Shown here: positions 24,495-37,900 of the stretch, in pieces | Layout: each line of letters begins with the position of its first letter | How positions within the stretch are numbered: the first letter of the stretch is position 1 | Assembly: GCA_015698045.1 (NCBI GenBank) | Contig: BLAL01000266.1 | Span: 124,001-188,000 of the forward strand | DNA: 64,000 nt | Direction: 5' to 3' | Source of the DNA: Rhizophagus clarus | Lineage: Eukaryota > Glomeromycota > Glomeromycetes > Glomerales > Glomeraceae | Notes under the pieces: model-generated | The model's input: the letters and a program-made list of their open reading frames with translations, nothing else | Databases searched by the model: none | What the model was told of the DNA's origin: nothing | Position numbers and translations under genes: made by a program

Positions 24495-25646
24495 GGAAGG
24501 ATCAACTACATTTCTCACTTGCAGATTGCTTGGCCATTTTTCCAGCAGAAGGTTGCTAAAGAAAAGCTTGGGCTTTTAGTTTCTTGAGCTCTTTTTAAGT
24601 AACATTTTCTTTTTTATGGGACCTAGCCGCATCTTTTAAAACTTGTCTGGTTCAAAAATACCAAGTTTTAGCAGAACTACTGGCTTGGTATGAACTTCAT
24701 CAAAAAAATAGTTTATGACTGCAAACTCTAAGTTCCCTTCGTATTTTTGAAGACTTTTGTAAGAATAGCGTCTGGGCTACCTGGTCTTAAATACATTAGA
24801 AGAGAGGTTTCTCATCAATCCTGTTTATTTTAAAAGCGTTGAGATAGACAAAGCGAAGTCGTTAGTTGAAGTTTTTGTTTATGGCCAGGAGTGACGCTTG
24901 CTTTTTCTTGCTTAGGGGTCGTTTAAGAGGATTTAGATGTAGTGGTTATAGTGTTTTACCTTTTTTTCCAGTTTTTCTTTTGGGTTTCTGGGAGTATTAA
25001 TGACTTTCCTTTAGTTTTTATTTCTTGCCTGTCAATATTTTAGCCTTTAGTCTCTTTTTCTAATTTAGTTTTAGGGGCTGGAAGTATTGGAATGTTAATC
25101 AGTATTTTGGTAGTTTGGTGTAACTTTTTTTTAGGGCTTTGTTTGTCGATCTAATTAAGGGGAGGAATTTGGTTGAACAATTTGTTTTAGTTTTGGCTAA
25201 TACATGTTGTTTCCTAATTGGGCTGGTCAAAGTCACATGTGAATCGTTATGACTCTTTTAATATCTTTTTATTTTTGGTATATCCACGCTGGTTAAAGAA
25301 CTCTGAACGATTTGGAAAAAATCTTTTTTGGATAGTACTACCGAGCGAAAAGGAAGTTTTAACCTTATTAACTAGGAGATCTCAGCATTGTGCCTGCGCA
25401 CCACTCAGTTAGGGTGGTGGTTGCCTTAAAGATGTGCTCTGTAAGGATTATAGAGGAAAATAATGTGACTTTTAGAGGATCTTGCTTACACTATAGCATA
25501 TGGTAATACTGGCCATTAGTTGAAATTCATAGGTCACACCTGATGTTTGTCAGGAAGGATTGATCACTCGCTTTTTGTATTTTTGCATATTGTTCTTAAA
25601 TTTAATAAGGTTGTCAATCACGACCTTTGAATAAAAAAAAAAAAAA
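24495..25646 (+). mobile_element. Poly(A)-tailed retroposed insertion with 15-bp target duplication
   Basis: A 1,152-bp block clearly less AT-biased than its flanks ends in A14 (25633-25646) just after an ATAAA-type signal. It is bracketed by a perfect 15-bp direct repeat, TAAATTATAAATTGC, at 24480-24494 and 25647-25661. Poly(A) plus target duplication is the signature of LINE-mediated retroposition, so this is a SINE-like element, a truncated LINE or a processed transcript. The plus strand has coding-like fragments with stops (for example AELLAWYELHQKNS near 24674-24715), suggesting a decayed coding origin, but no family was recognised. The LINE copies at 29-44 kb end without poly(A), so they are not obviously its machinery. 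Confidence 0.8.
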
Positions 25647-25661
25647 TAAATTATAAATTGC

Positions 25662-26870
25662 CTGTTATAGTAAAATATAAATATATATATTAAGAATATA
25701 TAGTTAGCTTTTAATATAATAAATCCTTAATATAACAAATTTTTAATAATATGTAATATTTAATCAATCAAATGCATTAAAAATTTCTTGTTATAATAAA
25801 ATAATCAATCAAATTGCTTAAATTCTTTACTATAACTTTATAGTAAAATTAAAATATAAAATTTAAGGTTTATTATATTAAAGAGCTAATTATATACATT
25901 TATTCTTCTTATAATAAATCTTAATATAACAAATAACATAATATAATAGATTATTTGTATAGTATTAATTTTAAATATGAAAAAACCTTAATATGATAAA
26001 AAATTTATTATTTATTTATTATAATATAGTATGAAATAAAATATACAAATAGTATATATAAAATGACTTTTTTTATAATAAATTATTATTATAACAAATT
26101 TTTTTTTAATAAAATAAAGAATTTTTGTAATTTTTAATTGAATTTAATTATATAATTTTATTAATAAATATTTTATAATTGTATATATTAAATATTATAT
26201 AATATTAACAGTTGCCAAAAATATTATATATAAATCATTTTTATAATAAACTAATTTTACATAATATTAATCAGAATATTTCATTTTATAGTTAAATATT
26301 ATTATATTTCAAATATACTATAATTATATAAATAAAAAAATTGATAAATTATTATATGTTTTATCAATTTTTACCTTTATTTTCTGATTTTTAGTAAAAA
26401 AATTTTTAAAATCCAAGTTAATATATAAAAAAATATGCAGATTTAAAAATAATAATATATATAATTTTACAAGTAAAAAATGTTTTTTTAAACTTATATT
26501 AACAATAGTTATTTAAATAGTTTTTATATAAAATATAAAAAAAAATAGAAAAACTACATTATTTTAAAATGTATAAAATTTTTAGAATATAATTTTTGTA
26601 TTTTACTAATCAAAGAAAATCATCTTATATTGTTTAAGCAAAGTTTCTTATTAGAATCAATTATACTTAAATTTTAATTTTTATGAAGCTAGTATATATC
26701 CTCATAATATTATTTATATCTTTTATAATAGCATTAATATCATTTTTTTACTTATAAGTTCAGAGCATAATTTTGATATTTTGATTAAATGAAATCACTT
26801 ATTACAACTTATATAAAAATATTTAAAAAAATTAATTTTTTTTTTTTTTAATGATCTATATCATCAGGAA
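25662..26870. other. AT-rich gene-free DNA
   Basis: Extremely AT-rich sequence with many TTAATATAA/TTATAATAAA variants. No feature was recognised. Confidence 0.6.
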
Positions 26871-26879
26871 ATTTTATAG

Positions 26880-27290
26880 TGCGAAAAGTTGCGCAAGATT
26901 ACGCATCGTAATATTTCGTAAGTTTTCAGACCTGCCGCAAGTTTGCGGAAGAGTAATATTTCGTAACTTTTTAAAATATTTCGAAATATTATGATATGCA
27001 AAGTTTCGTAATTTTACAGTTCGTAATATTCTGTAATTTTACGCATTCACAATATTTCGTAATTTTACATAATATTTCGTAAGTTTCCAGACCTGCCGCA
27101 AGTTTGCATAAGCGTAATATTTTGTAACTTTTTAAAATATTTCAAAATATTATGATATGCAAAGTTTCGTAATTTTATGGTTCGTAATATTGTGTAATTT
27201 TATTGCGTAATATTTCGCGACTTTTTAAAATATTTTGACGATTCGTAATTTTACATAAATATTTTGTAATGTTTCAAAATTCATTTTTGT
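26880..27290. repeat. CGTAATATTTCGTAA-type repeats, about 160-bp duplicated unit
   Basis: A block of about 140 bp (from 26909, containing CAGACCTGCCGCAAGTTTGC and TATGATATGCAAAGTTTCGT) is repeated with small changes from 27068. The whole region is made of variations on CGTAATATTTCG and CGTAATTTTAC. The same vocabulary makes up the 50-bp tandem array at 45281-45680, so the two loci belong to one repeat family. Confidence 0.8.
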
Positions 27291-27369
27291 ACTATAAGTT
27301 TATATAATATATATTTTATTAGATATAATATGAATTAAATTATAAAAAATTACAAGTATTTATTACATA

Positions 27370-28175
27370 TACAGAATATATAAAAGTAAAAAAAGAAAGA
27401 GTAACGATACAATTAGATGTAAAAAGAAGAGAAACAGCTATAGTAACGTTGGTATTAGATATAAAGATAAAAGAAATATTGCTAGTATTGTTAGTGTTGT
27501 TAATATTAGAGTAAAAAGAGTTAAAGAAACAGTAGAAACATGGATATTATCGTTAGTATTAAAGTACAAGTAAAAGAAAAAAAGGAAACGTAGATAGTAT
27601 TGTTAGTATTACGATATAAAGTAACAATTAGGGTAAAAAACGCGTTAGTATTAAAATAATTAGTATTAATAAACAAATATTTCTATATCTGCAAAGAATA
27701 AACTAAAAATAAAAGAAAGAGGAAAAATAAACATGTTGTTGGTATTAAGTAAAAGGAGTAAAAAAAACATAATTAGTATTGTTAGTATTGTTAGTATTGA
27801 AGTAAAAGTAAAAAGGAATAAAGGAAATATGGATATTATTGTTAGTATTACGACACAAAGTAACAGAGGTAAAAAGAAAACGAAAATAATTAGTATTAAT
27901 AAACAAATATTTCTATACCTGCAAAAAATAAACTAAAAATAAAAGAAAGAGGAGACAAAATAAAAAATAAACATGTTGTTAGTATTAAGTAAAAGGAGTA
28001 AAAAAAACATAATTAGTATTGTTAGTATCGATCGTTAGTATTAAAGTACAAGTAAAAAGAAATAAAGGAAACATGTATATTATTGTCAGTATTACGATAC
28101 AAAGTAAAAAAGAAGTAAAAAATAATGAAATAATTATTATTAATAAACAAATATTTCTATACCTGCAAAGCAATA
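27370..28175. repeat. Tandem repeat, about 230-245 bp unit
   Basis: The unit contains AATAAACAAATATTTCTATA, CTGCAAAGAATAAACTAAAA, AAACATGTTGTTAGTATTAA and ATTAGTATTGTTAGTATTG. Starts near 27665, 27894 and 28138 give about two full copies plus partial ends. Shorter GTTAGTATT repeats lie inside each unit. Confidence 0.8.
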
Positions 28176-28454
28176 AATTATGAAATATATGTAAATATTC
28201 TGTATATAATTAAAAAATATTGAACAAAAGGATAAAGAAATAATAAAAAGAAGAGAAAAATATTGAACAAAAAAATAAAGAAATAAAGAGACAAAAAATA
28301 AATAGGACAAAAAACGCGTGCAGATTAAATCACATGTAAGGATCAGCCTAATTTTGATTGGCCAGAAAATACGATACTGTATGCACAATCATATCATGCA
28401 GATTTATTTATTTAATTATCAACAACGCGGGCATGATATAAATAAATCGTGACT

Positions 28455-28580
28455 GAAACTTGTGTTCAATTTGTGTTCAATTTGTGTTGATAATTCTGGT
28501 AAAAAATTATTAATTTTGGCCAAATTTCGTTAAATTTGTTAAATTTGTGTTGAATTTGTGTTGAATTTGTGTTGCGTAAT
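28455..28580. repeat. 11-12 bp tandem repeat (TTTGTGTTGAA)
   Basis: Two short clusters of TTTGTGTTCAA / TTTGTGTTGAA (about 28461-28490 and 28535-28575) sit about 370 bp upstream of the Myb/SANT-like gene start. Confidence 0.75.
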
Positions 28581-28946
28581 TTTTTATTTATCACAAGGGG
28601 ATAATATTTAGTAATTGCATGTACAATGTACAAGATTTTTTTTTATGATATTTTTAAGAAATGTATGCGAAATATTTAAAATTCAATAGAATGTGTTAAT
28701 AATAAATTGTTTTATTTTTAAATATGATATATTGATATTTATATTTAAAACAATTAAACATGTACATGATTTAATTAATATGTTTAATGATGAAAAGTGT
28801 AATAAATTAAATTTTAATTGAAACGAGAAATAAAATCGAACCAAAGAGGTATTGTTCAAATTTTATTTAAAGTGATATTTTACGACTTTCTTTCAAATTT
28901 TTACTCATCCCAAAATCAAATTATAAAAATCAAATCTAAACTAATA

Positions 28947-31900
28947 ATGCCTCGCCACACACGTTCACGTCGTTCCCACTATAACGTCCATTGGAACTGG
29001 ACTATGATGGACGAACTTGTTAATATACGCCGAGACAGAAACCGCGCCTACCACAATATTAATGGTAGAAGCCGCTATGATTTTTGGGACTCTGTTGCCA
29101 ATAGGTTCATATGACTAATATCTATAATTTCTTTAAGAAAGAATTTAAATTCAAGGCAAACGCGGCATAGTAGCCCTTATCTTTATTAATTATTATTAAA
29201 CAGTTACAATTTACAAAATATATAAAAAGAAACAAAATAAAATAAAACTAACTAAAAACAAAGCTATATAGTCTTCTAAGTAAAAATAAAGTAATAAACC
29301 TATCCTAAAAAAGAATAAATCGCATTACACTAAATTTCCCTAGATCTTCCCCTTTAATATATTCCAACCAAGGTAGAAGCAACTATGCTAACATAATAAC
29401 GGATAACACGCCCACTATAAAAATTGACATCCCATCCTGCAAAAGCTGTTATTAAGTAGCACCGTTAGACGACCCATAAAACCTGATAGATGTTTAAACC
29501 ATGGCAAACCTTGAGTCATCGAGTTCTTGATCCAATCAATTTCAGAGTCACGTGGAATCACGAGAAGGGTCGGAGGAGGTAACGAGGAGAAAGGCACATA
29601 CGACGTGGCAGGCAGATTTGAAGGCCGAGGAGTAGTTTTAGTTTAAGAGTAATGTTCATCGCGTCTTCCCATTTACTTTTGTCATAAGTACGTGGATTCC
29701 AGATACGTTTTCTAAGCTTCTGAATGAAGTTGTTGTGAATCGCAGCTACGACCTTCATAGCAGATTGTCTGGGGATGGATAAGTCAACAAATAAATCAAT
29801 AAACATTGTGGGTAAACAACCCCAGATAAGCATGTAAGAGGACCAATTGGAAGAGGAAATAGTCCAACAAGAGAGGGAAGAGAGTTTCCTGAGCAGAGGC
29901 GTAGGATCCATATCAGCCAATTCTCCAGCTTCTCGAAGTTTGGAAAACAGATGGTTTTGATAGGATTGTAAAATTTGATGCATAATGGATCGGCGTTTAG
30001 AACAGAGGATTAAGTGCATCAAGTCTTCCATGCGATCGTGGCAGGAACGGCACGTAAGAAGGTCAATATAAAGATCAGAGCGGGTAATCTTCAATTTCTT
30101 CAGGAGAGGCAAATCATCGAGGAAGAGTTTGAATTTGAAGGCATAATGCCGAGCAGTATAAAAAGCCTGAAAAGAAGTGTCGTGAGTCGGGGAAAAATTG
30201 AGAGCGAACCAAGTGAGTTCCCAGTCCACTATATAGTCGTCCTTATTATATAAACAAGAGACAAATTGAAAACGTTTAAAGGTTAAGAGGTCCTTCAAGA
30301 AGGTGGCCTGAAAGTAAAGTTTGAAGAGCCGCCTGGGGTTTGATTCACAAACAATATTATCATACACCAGGCGGACATTGTGTGAAGAAGTATATTCGAT
30401 AGCAGGCAAGAGAGGAGCCATATCAGAGTGATGGGCGGAATTTGCAAGAGAATCAGCGAACTCATTCCAATAATTGCCATCATGGCCTTTAACCTTAACA
30501 GGAAGGACCGTGAGACGTTTCGATCGGATGGAAGACTCAATAGAGACCCATAGCTCAAAGTTGGTAGTCTTGTAATACAGACGACTGTTAGTATAGGTAG
30601 AAGAGACACATAAATTCAAACCATCAATAGCAGCTTGAGAATCCGTATAGACAGTAATGGTAGAATCATCTGGAGAGATGCGTAAAGTAGCGTAAATTGC
30701 AGCGGCTTCAGCTCTAGTGGAAGAAGGCCAGTTTCGTATAGTGCTATACGCATATGTAGCAACAGAATTGAGATACCTAGTATCAGGTATTAACTGGACC
30801 CAAGACCAACCCATCGAGACTTCAGGTGTTCCAAGGTTAACAAGGGAGCCATCAGTATAAAATCGGTAATGAGACCCTGACGGGAGAGGAACCGGGAAGG
30901 GAAGTGTGAACAATTCCAGTGAAAGAGAAGCCACAGTCGAATCATACCCAACAACGGAAGAAGAAAAAGAAAAATCGGGCAAGGTATCGAGACGTCGATA
31001 ATAAGGGATCACAGTAGTACTAAGATCTGCCCAGGAATGAGGAGAAGTGACTTCCATGGTAGTCTGTCAAATACGCTCGCAGTCAGTAGGGAGAATCAAT
31101 GACTTCAACAAAGAAATCTTGAAAGTACAGCGAGGTGGAATGGCTGTATATTTATTAGCCGAAGGAAACGGAACGTGCATGTCACATCCTGGACAAGGAC
31201 GAAGGCGGATCACATCACCAGGAGAGGAGAGACAGTCAGATATCCAATGAACGATCATACAGGTATCTTTCTTAGGCTGTACGCTGAGCTGTTTGCCAAA
31301 AAGAGGAGAGTCACTTCCATCAAGAGTAACGAGCCAATATCGATTCTTTTGCGTTGTGGTAATTCCAGGGACTAGAATGACGGAAGACGTAGCAGAGGGA
31401 GGACACACAAAGCAATCCAAAAGCTGGTCATGGGAGTCAGGAAGGGTAGTATTGGCCTTAATGTCCAGATACCATTTATGAGGAAGAGAACGGCCACGTT
31501 TATCAGCAAGTGTAGCAAGATAGGCAGTCCGATAAGCAGTCCAAGAGATGAGATGAGAACCAGATGGCGCAATTAATTGTGATAAATAATACAGATGGCG
31601 TTTCCGAAAGACCTTAAGGCAGGCCTTGAAGACGTGCGGGCTCATACACTTATATAAAGGGGTATGGCCAGGGAGAGTAAGGTCGGGAGTAGCTGAAGAA
31701 AAACGAGCATGTTGCAGGCGGAAGGGGTAGAGGTCATAGAGGCAATAGTGCAAGCGATATAATCACACTTAAAGGCAGTCATAGCAGACCATAGGGACCA
31801 ATCATCCACCATCAAAGGAGAAAGGGGAATTAAAAATCTAAATTGTATCAACATTAGTCGATAAATGAACAAACGTTGAATAAAAGAAGTGGAAGAGTTA

Positions 31901-34900
31901 GCCATTAAAAACAAATTAGTAACATGACATTGGACCAAATGGGAAGACAAATTAATCAATCCCAAAGCATGAGAAAGATAAAGTATAGGGTTAGGAAGAG
32001 AATGAGAAAAATTAGCTTTGTGTTTGACAAGCGAGCGTATGGAGCGTGTAGCCACATAGCAATCGGTCGCAGAGAGGTGAGTAACCTGCAAACGGTATTC
32101 CAATTTAGGGATGAGCACCGAGTTATAAAGATAGACAATTTGTTTAGCAGATAATCTGGCCGGGCGGAAAGTGGCGGCGAAGGAGTTACATTCACCAGCG
32201 ATTTGTTTTTTAACAAAATCACGAGAGCTTTTGATGTTAAACCATACTCCTAAAAAGCGGAATAAAGAGGTAATAGACAGAGGGGTAACAGAAATAGAAG
32301 GAATATCATTCAAAGATGACAAAGATAAATGAAATTCCACAGGTGAAATAGTAGATGTAGTGGTTAAGGGCAATGAATTCGAGATCAAAACATATTTTTG
32401 ATGATTAGCAGAAGTGTTATTCAACGCGTAAAATTCTTCAGTGATTGATAACATGTGCTCCAGTCCAGCCTTAGATGAAGAAATAAGAGTAGAATCATCC
32501 ATAAAGACCAGGTTGTTAATAAAGATATCAGAAATGGAGTCCGTCATGTTAGAAGAGAGTGTTGGAGGTCGCAAAATATAAGGATCCAGCATCTCAGTTT
32601 TCAAGACAGTCAAAAGGGGGTCAATATAAATAACCCACAGGAGTGGGGAGATCACTTTGCCTTGATCTATACCAATGCGAACCCGGTAGGAGGAAGTCTC
32701 ACCATAGGCAGTGAAAACCCGATTTGAACGATTCATAAAAAGGGACAAGATGAGCGTAATAGCTGACGCAGATAAACATATGCGTTCCAAAGCGAATTTC
32801 AACATAGTAAGATTAACAGAGTCGAACGCTTTGGAGATGTCTTGCGAGAGAATCCAAAGAGGAGAATTATTATGATTGGCATTGTGAATGATAGATTCAA
32901 GAGTAATAATAGGATCCCGACAGGTCCCTCCAGGCAATCCAGCGAAATTACCACCTTTAAGGACATTGTGAGCGGCCAAAATGGCAGACAAGCGGTTATA
33001 AAAAAGCTTGACAAAAGATTTCCAGATAACTTCCAGGAGCGTGATAGGGCGAGTGTTTTTCAATTGGCAACGCCAATCATGTGGCTTAGGGATGGGAAAA
33101 ACCATAGCTTGGCGCCACAAGTCAGGAATGTCAGCGGAAGCAAAACATTTGCGGATTAAAAGTAAAAGCAAAGAGTTGGTGGTGGGTCCTAAATGTCTGA
33201 GCATTTCATATGTAATCATAGAGGGACCAAGAGCTTTGCCATTAGGCATGGAAGAGACCGTAGAGAGCCATTCTTCTAAGGAAGGGGGAGACAAGAGGGA
33301 ATTGTAAATATCGGGAGAAACAGTATCCATGGGTGAGTATGCCGAACACCATCTATCAGGTAACGCTGATATATGCGAAGGGGGGGTAGATTTGATGGGG
33401 ACTGCATGTTGAAAGTGATTGACCACGGCGTCAGAAACAACCTTAGGGTCCGTTAACAATTGAAGAGTGGTAGGATGATCAACAAAGACGCGATCTAACA
33501 CTATATGATGACGTGAGCGAGAAAGCGCTGAATTAATAAAAGAAGAGATGTCAGTATCAAAATTCTGATCACAAGTTTCCAAATGAGCCTTGATAGAGGA
33601 ATCCAGAAACTCTTTTTCTTTCAAAAGGTGTAAGCCCCTTAATAATTTGGAAGCGTGCGATAGGGTTTGAAACAAATTGTTAAAATTATCCGTCCGGCAA
33701 GAAAATAAAGATGAGGGTAAGACAGGGACGGTAGAAAGGGTAGAGTTATACAATTTAAATATACTATTTAATCGGTTCAAATAACCAGACCATTTACGAT
33801 CATGTGAGGAAGAAAAGGTATGCGGGTATTTACGCAATAATTTAATAGAGTGAAAGAACGCGATTAAGGAAATGGTAATGTTGTATCAGGGTTTCCAAAT
33901 CTTTAGGAAGTTTAGGGGTATGGTCATTACCAACAGTACGCGTGGGGAGAATAACATTGGCCCCAGCGATAATGTTAGCGTGCAAATATTCACACATCTG
34001 ATTGATATGCCAAGAAGCAAAAACAGAGGGAGAAATATTACATAAGTTGTCAATGTGAACGGAGAAGTCATCCCATTGCGAGGGAGTAACGGAGTCAAAG
34101 GAAAATATACGATGAGTTTGTCATTTAAGTTGTCGAGCACGAGCTGGCTTAACAGAGGAAGATAGAAAGGAACAATCATAATATGTAATGACAGGATTGT
34201 GATCAGAAAAATTAACCTCACTCACATCAAAAATGACGGAGGTGAGTAAAAATCGTTTAAGAAGGGGACAAGACCAGACATAATCAATGCGGGAAATAAT
34301 ATCCGCCCGATGATAAGTGCCCAAAGAGGCAGAGGAAAAGTTAACAGGGGTAAAATAAACATATCCATTTGATAAAAGAAAATTAAAAAGACGATGGATA
34401 CGTTTAGAGGCGATTTGAGGTTGATTGAAAAATATAGGGTAGAATTGATCTAGGTGTATATTAAAGTCGCCACATACAGCGTGATGAAAACCTAGTCTCT
34501 TGGCATCCGATAAGGCGCGAATGAGGAGGTCGATAGTAGAATTTAAATTCAAGGCAAACGCGGCATAGTAGCCTTTATCTTTATTAATCATTATTAACTT
34601 GATACAATTTACATAAAATAAAAAGAAACAAAAGAAAATAAAACTAACTAAAAACAAAACTATATAGTCTCCTAAGTAAAAATAAAGTAATAAAATTAAA
34701 CTAAAAAGAATAATCGCATTACACTAAATTTCCCTAGATCTTCCCCCTTGATATATTCCAACCAAAGTAGAAGCAACTATGCTAACAAAATAACGGATAA
34801 CACGCCCACTATAAAAATCGACATCCCATCCTGCAAAAGCTGTTATTAAGTAGCACCGTTAGACGACCCATAAAACCCGACATATGTTTAAACCAGGGCA

Positions 34901-37900
34901 AACCTTGAGTCATCGAGTTCTTGATCCAATCAACTTCGGAGTCACGTGGAGTCACGAGATGGGTCGGAGGAGGTAAAGAAGAGAAAGGCACATACGAAGT
35001 GGCAGGCAAGTTAGATGGCCGAGGAGTAGTCTTCAATTTGAGGGTAATGTTCATCACGTCTTCCCATTTACTCTTGTCATAAGTACGCGGATTCCAGATG
35101 CGTGTCCTAAGTTTCTGGATGAAATTATTATGTAACGCAGCTACGACCTTCATAGCAGACGGCCTGGGGATAGATAGTTCTACAAATAAGTCAACAAACA
35201 TGGCAGGTAAACAGCCCCGGATGAGTGCATAAGAGGACCAGTTAGAAGAAGAAATGGTCCAACAAGAAAGAGAAGAGAGTTTCCTGAGCAAGGGCGTAGG
35301 ATCCTGATCAGCCAATTCACCAGCTTCACGAAGCTTAGAGAATAAATGATTTTGATAAGATTGCAATATCTGATGCATGACAGGTCGTCGTTTAGAGCAG
35401 AGGATCAAGTGCATCAAGTCCTCCATACGGTCACGACATGAACGGCACGTAAGAAGATCGATATAGAGATCGGAGCGGGTGACTTTTAGCTTTTCCAGGA
35501 GAGGCAAGTCATCGAGGAAGAGTTTAAACTTGAAGGTGTAATGTCGTGCGGAGTGAGAAGCCTGGAAGGAAGCATCATGAGCCGGAGAAAAGTTAAGAGT
35601 AAACCAGGTAAGTTCCCAGTCCACTACATAGTCGTCGCTGTCAAACAGGCAAGATACAAATTGAAAACGTTTGAGAGATAGAAGGTCCTTCAAAAAGGTG
35701 GCCTGAAAATGGAGCTTGAGGAGCCGCCTGGGATTAGATTCACAAACCACATTGTCATACATCAGACGGACAGGATGCGAGGAAGTGTAAGCGTCCACGG
35801 GCAAAAGAGGAGCCATATCAGAGTGATGAGCAGAATTCGCAAGAGAATCAGCAAATTCGTTCCAGTAGTTGCCATCATGACCTTTGACTTTGACGGGAAA
35901 GACCGCGAGACTTTTGGAATGAACAAGGCGCTCAATAGAAGCCCACAGCTCAAAGTTAGTTGTCTTGTAATACAGACGACTATTAGAGTAGGAGGAAGAT
36001 GCACATAGTCGCAAACCATCAACAGCAGCTTGGGAGTCCGTGTAAATAGTAACGGAAGAATCAGCCGGAGTGACACTTAAAGCAGCGTAAATAGCAGCAG
36101 CTTCAGCTCTGGTAGAGGAAGGCCAGTTCCGTATAGTACCGTGTGCATATGTAGCAACAGAGTTGAGATATCCAGCATCGGGAATTAGTTGGACCCAAGA
36201 CCAACCCATCGAGACTTCAGGTGTTCCGAGGTTAATCAAAGAACCATCGGTATAATAACGATAGTGAGAGCCTGACGGGAGGGGAACTGATGAAGAAAAC
36301 GAAAATTGATTATCTATATAAGGAGACACGATAAGATCATCCACAATAATAGAGGAAGAAAAAGAAAAATCTGGCAAAAGATCAAGACGCCGATAATAAG
36401 GAAGAACTGTGATACTAAGATCAGCCCAAGTATGAGGAGAAATGACTTCCAAAGTAGATTGACGAATGCGTTCACAATTTGTAGGCAAAATCATGGATCG
36501 CAACAAAGAAATCTTGAAGGTGCAGCGAGGCGGAACGGCAGAATATTTACTAGCCGAAGGAAACGGAACATGTGCGTCACAGCCTGGACAGGGACGAAGG
36601 CGGACAACATCACCCGGAGAAGAGAGACAATCAGATATCCAATGGACAATCACACAGGTATCTTTCTTGGGTTGAACGCTAAGCTGTTTGCCAAAGAGAG
36701 GAGCACCATTGCCATCAAGCGTAACAAGCCAATGACGATTCTTTTGCGTTGTAGTGGCACCGGGAAGTAAAACAATAGAAGAAGTGACAGAAGGAGGGCG
36801 TACATAATGAGCAGATAATTGCTCATGAGAGCCGGGAAGCGTCGTATGGGCCTTGATGTCTAGATACCATTTATGAGGGAGAGAACGGCCACGCTTATCC
36901 GCAAGTTGGGCAATATAAGCAGTTTGATAAGCAGTCCAGGAAATGAGATGAGAACCAGAAGGCGCAATTAATTGCGATAAATAATAAAAATGACGTTTCC
37001 GAAGGACCTTGAGGCAAGCCTTGAAAACATGCGGGCTCATACACGTATATAAAGGGGTATGGCCAGGAAGAGTGAGGTCCGGAAATGTAGAAGAAAATTG
37101 AGCATGTTGCAAGCGGAAGGGGGTAGAAACCATGGAAGCAATAGTGCACGCGATATAATCACACTTAAAGATATTCATGTTGGACCATAAGGACCAATCA
37201 TCCACCATCAAAGGAGAAATAGGGATCAAAAACCTAAATTGTATCAACATTAATCTATAAATAAATAAACGCTGAATAAAAGGTGTAGAAGAATTAGCCA
37301 TCAAAAATAAATTATTAACATGACATTGTATCAAATGAGAAGATAAATTAATCAGTCCCAAAGCTTGGGAAAGATAAAGTATAGGGTTGGGAAGAGAACG
37401 GGAGAAGTTAGCCTTATGCTTGACGAGAGAGCGTACGGATCGTGTAGCAGCATAACAATCCGATGCTGAGAGGTGGGTAACTTGCATACGGTACTCGAGT
37501 TTAGGAATGAGCACCGAGTTATAAAGGTAAACCACTTGTTTAGCAGAGAGCCTGGCCGGGCGAAGAGTGGCGGCGAACGAATTACATTCACTGGCGATTT
37601 GTTTCCTGACAAAATCACGAGAGCCTTTGATATTAAACCATACCCCTAAAAAGCGAAAAGAAGAAGTAATAGAAAGAGGGGTAACGGAGATGGAAGAAAT
37701 ATCGTTCAAAGACGATAGGAATAAGTGAAAGTCCACAGGGAGAATAGTGGTTGTAGTGGTTAAAGGCAATGAATTTGATATCAAGACGTATTTCTGATGG
37801 TTGGCAGAAGTATTGTTCAACGAATAGAATTCTTCTGTAATTGATAACATATGTTCCAGTCCAGCCTTCGACGAGGAAATAAGGGTGGAATCATCCATAA

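Noticed and set aside
25218..25412. 64-residue open frame in the retroposed insertion
   Set aside because: Short, unsupported and inside a decayed insertion; the coding-like fragments nearby are in different frames with stops.
31924..33307. Plus-strand open frames across the LINE copies (also 35709-36770 and 41871-42662)
   Set aside because: Antisense shadows of the minus-strand LINE ORFs; the minus frames carry all recognisable motifs.
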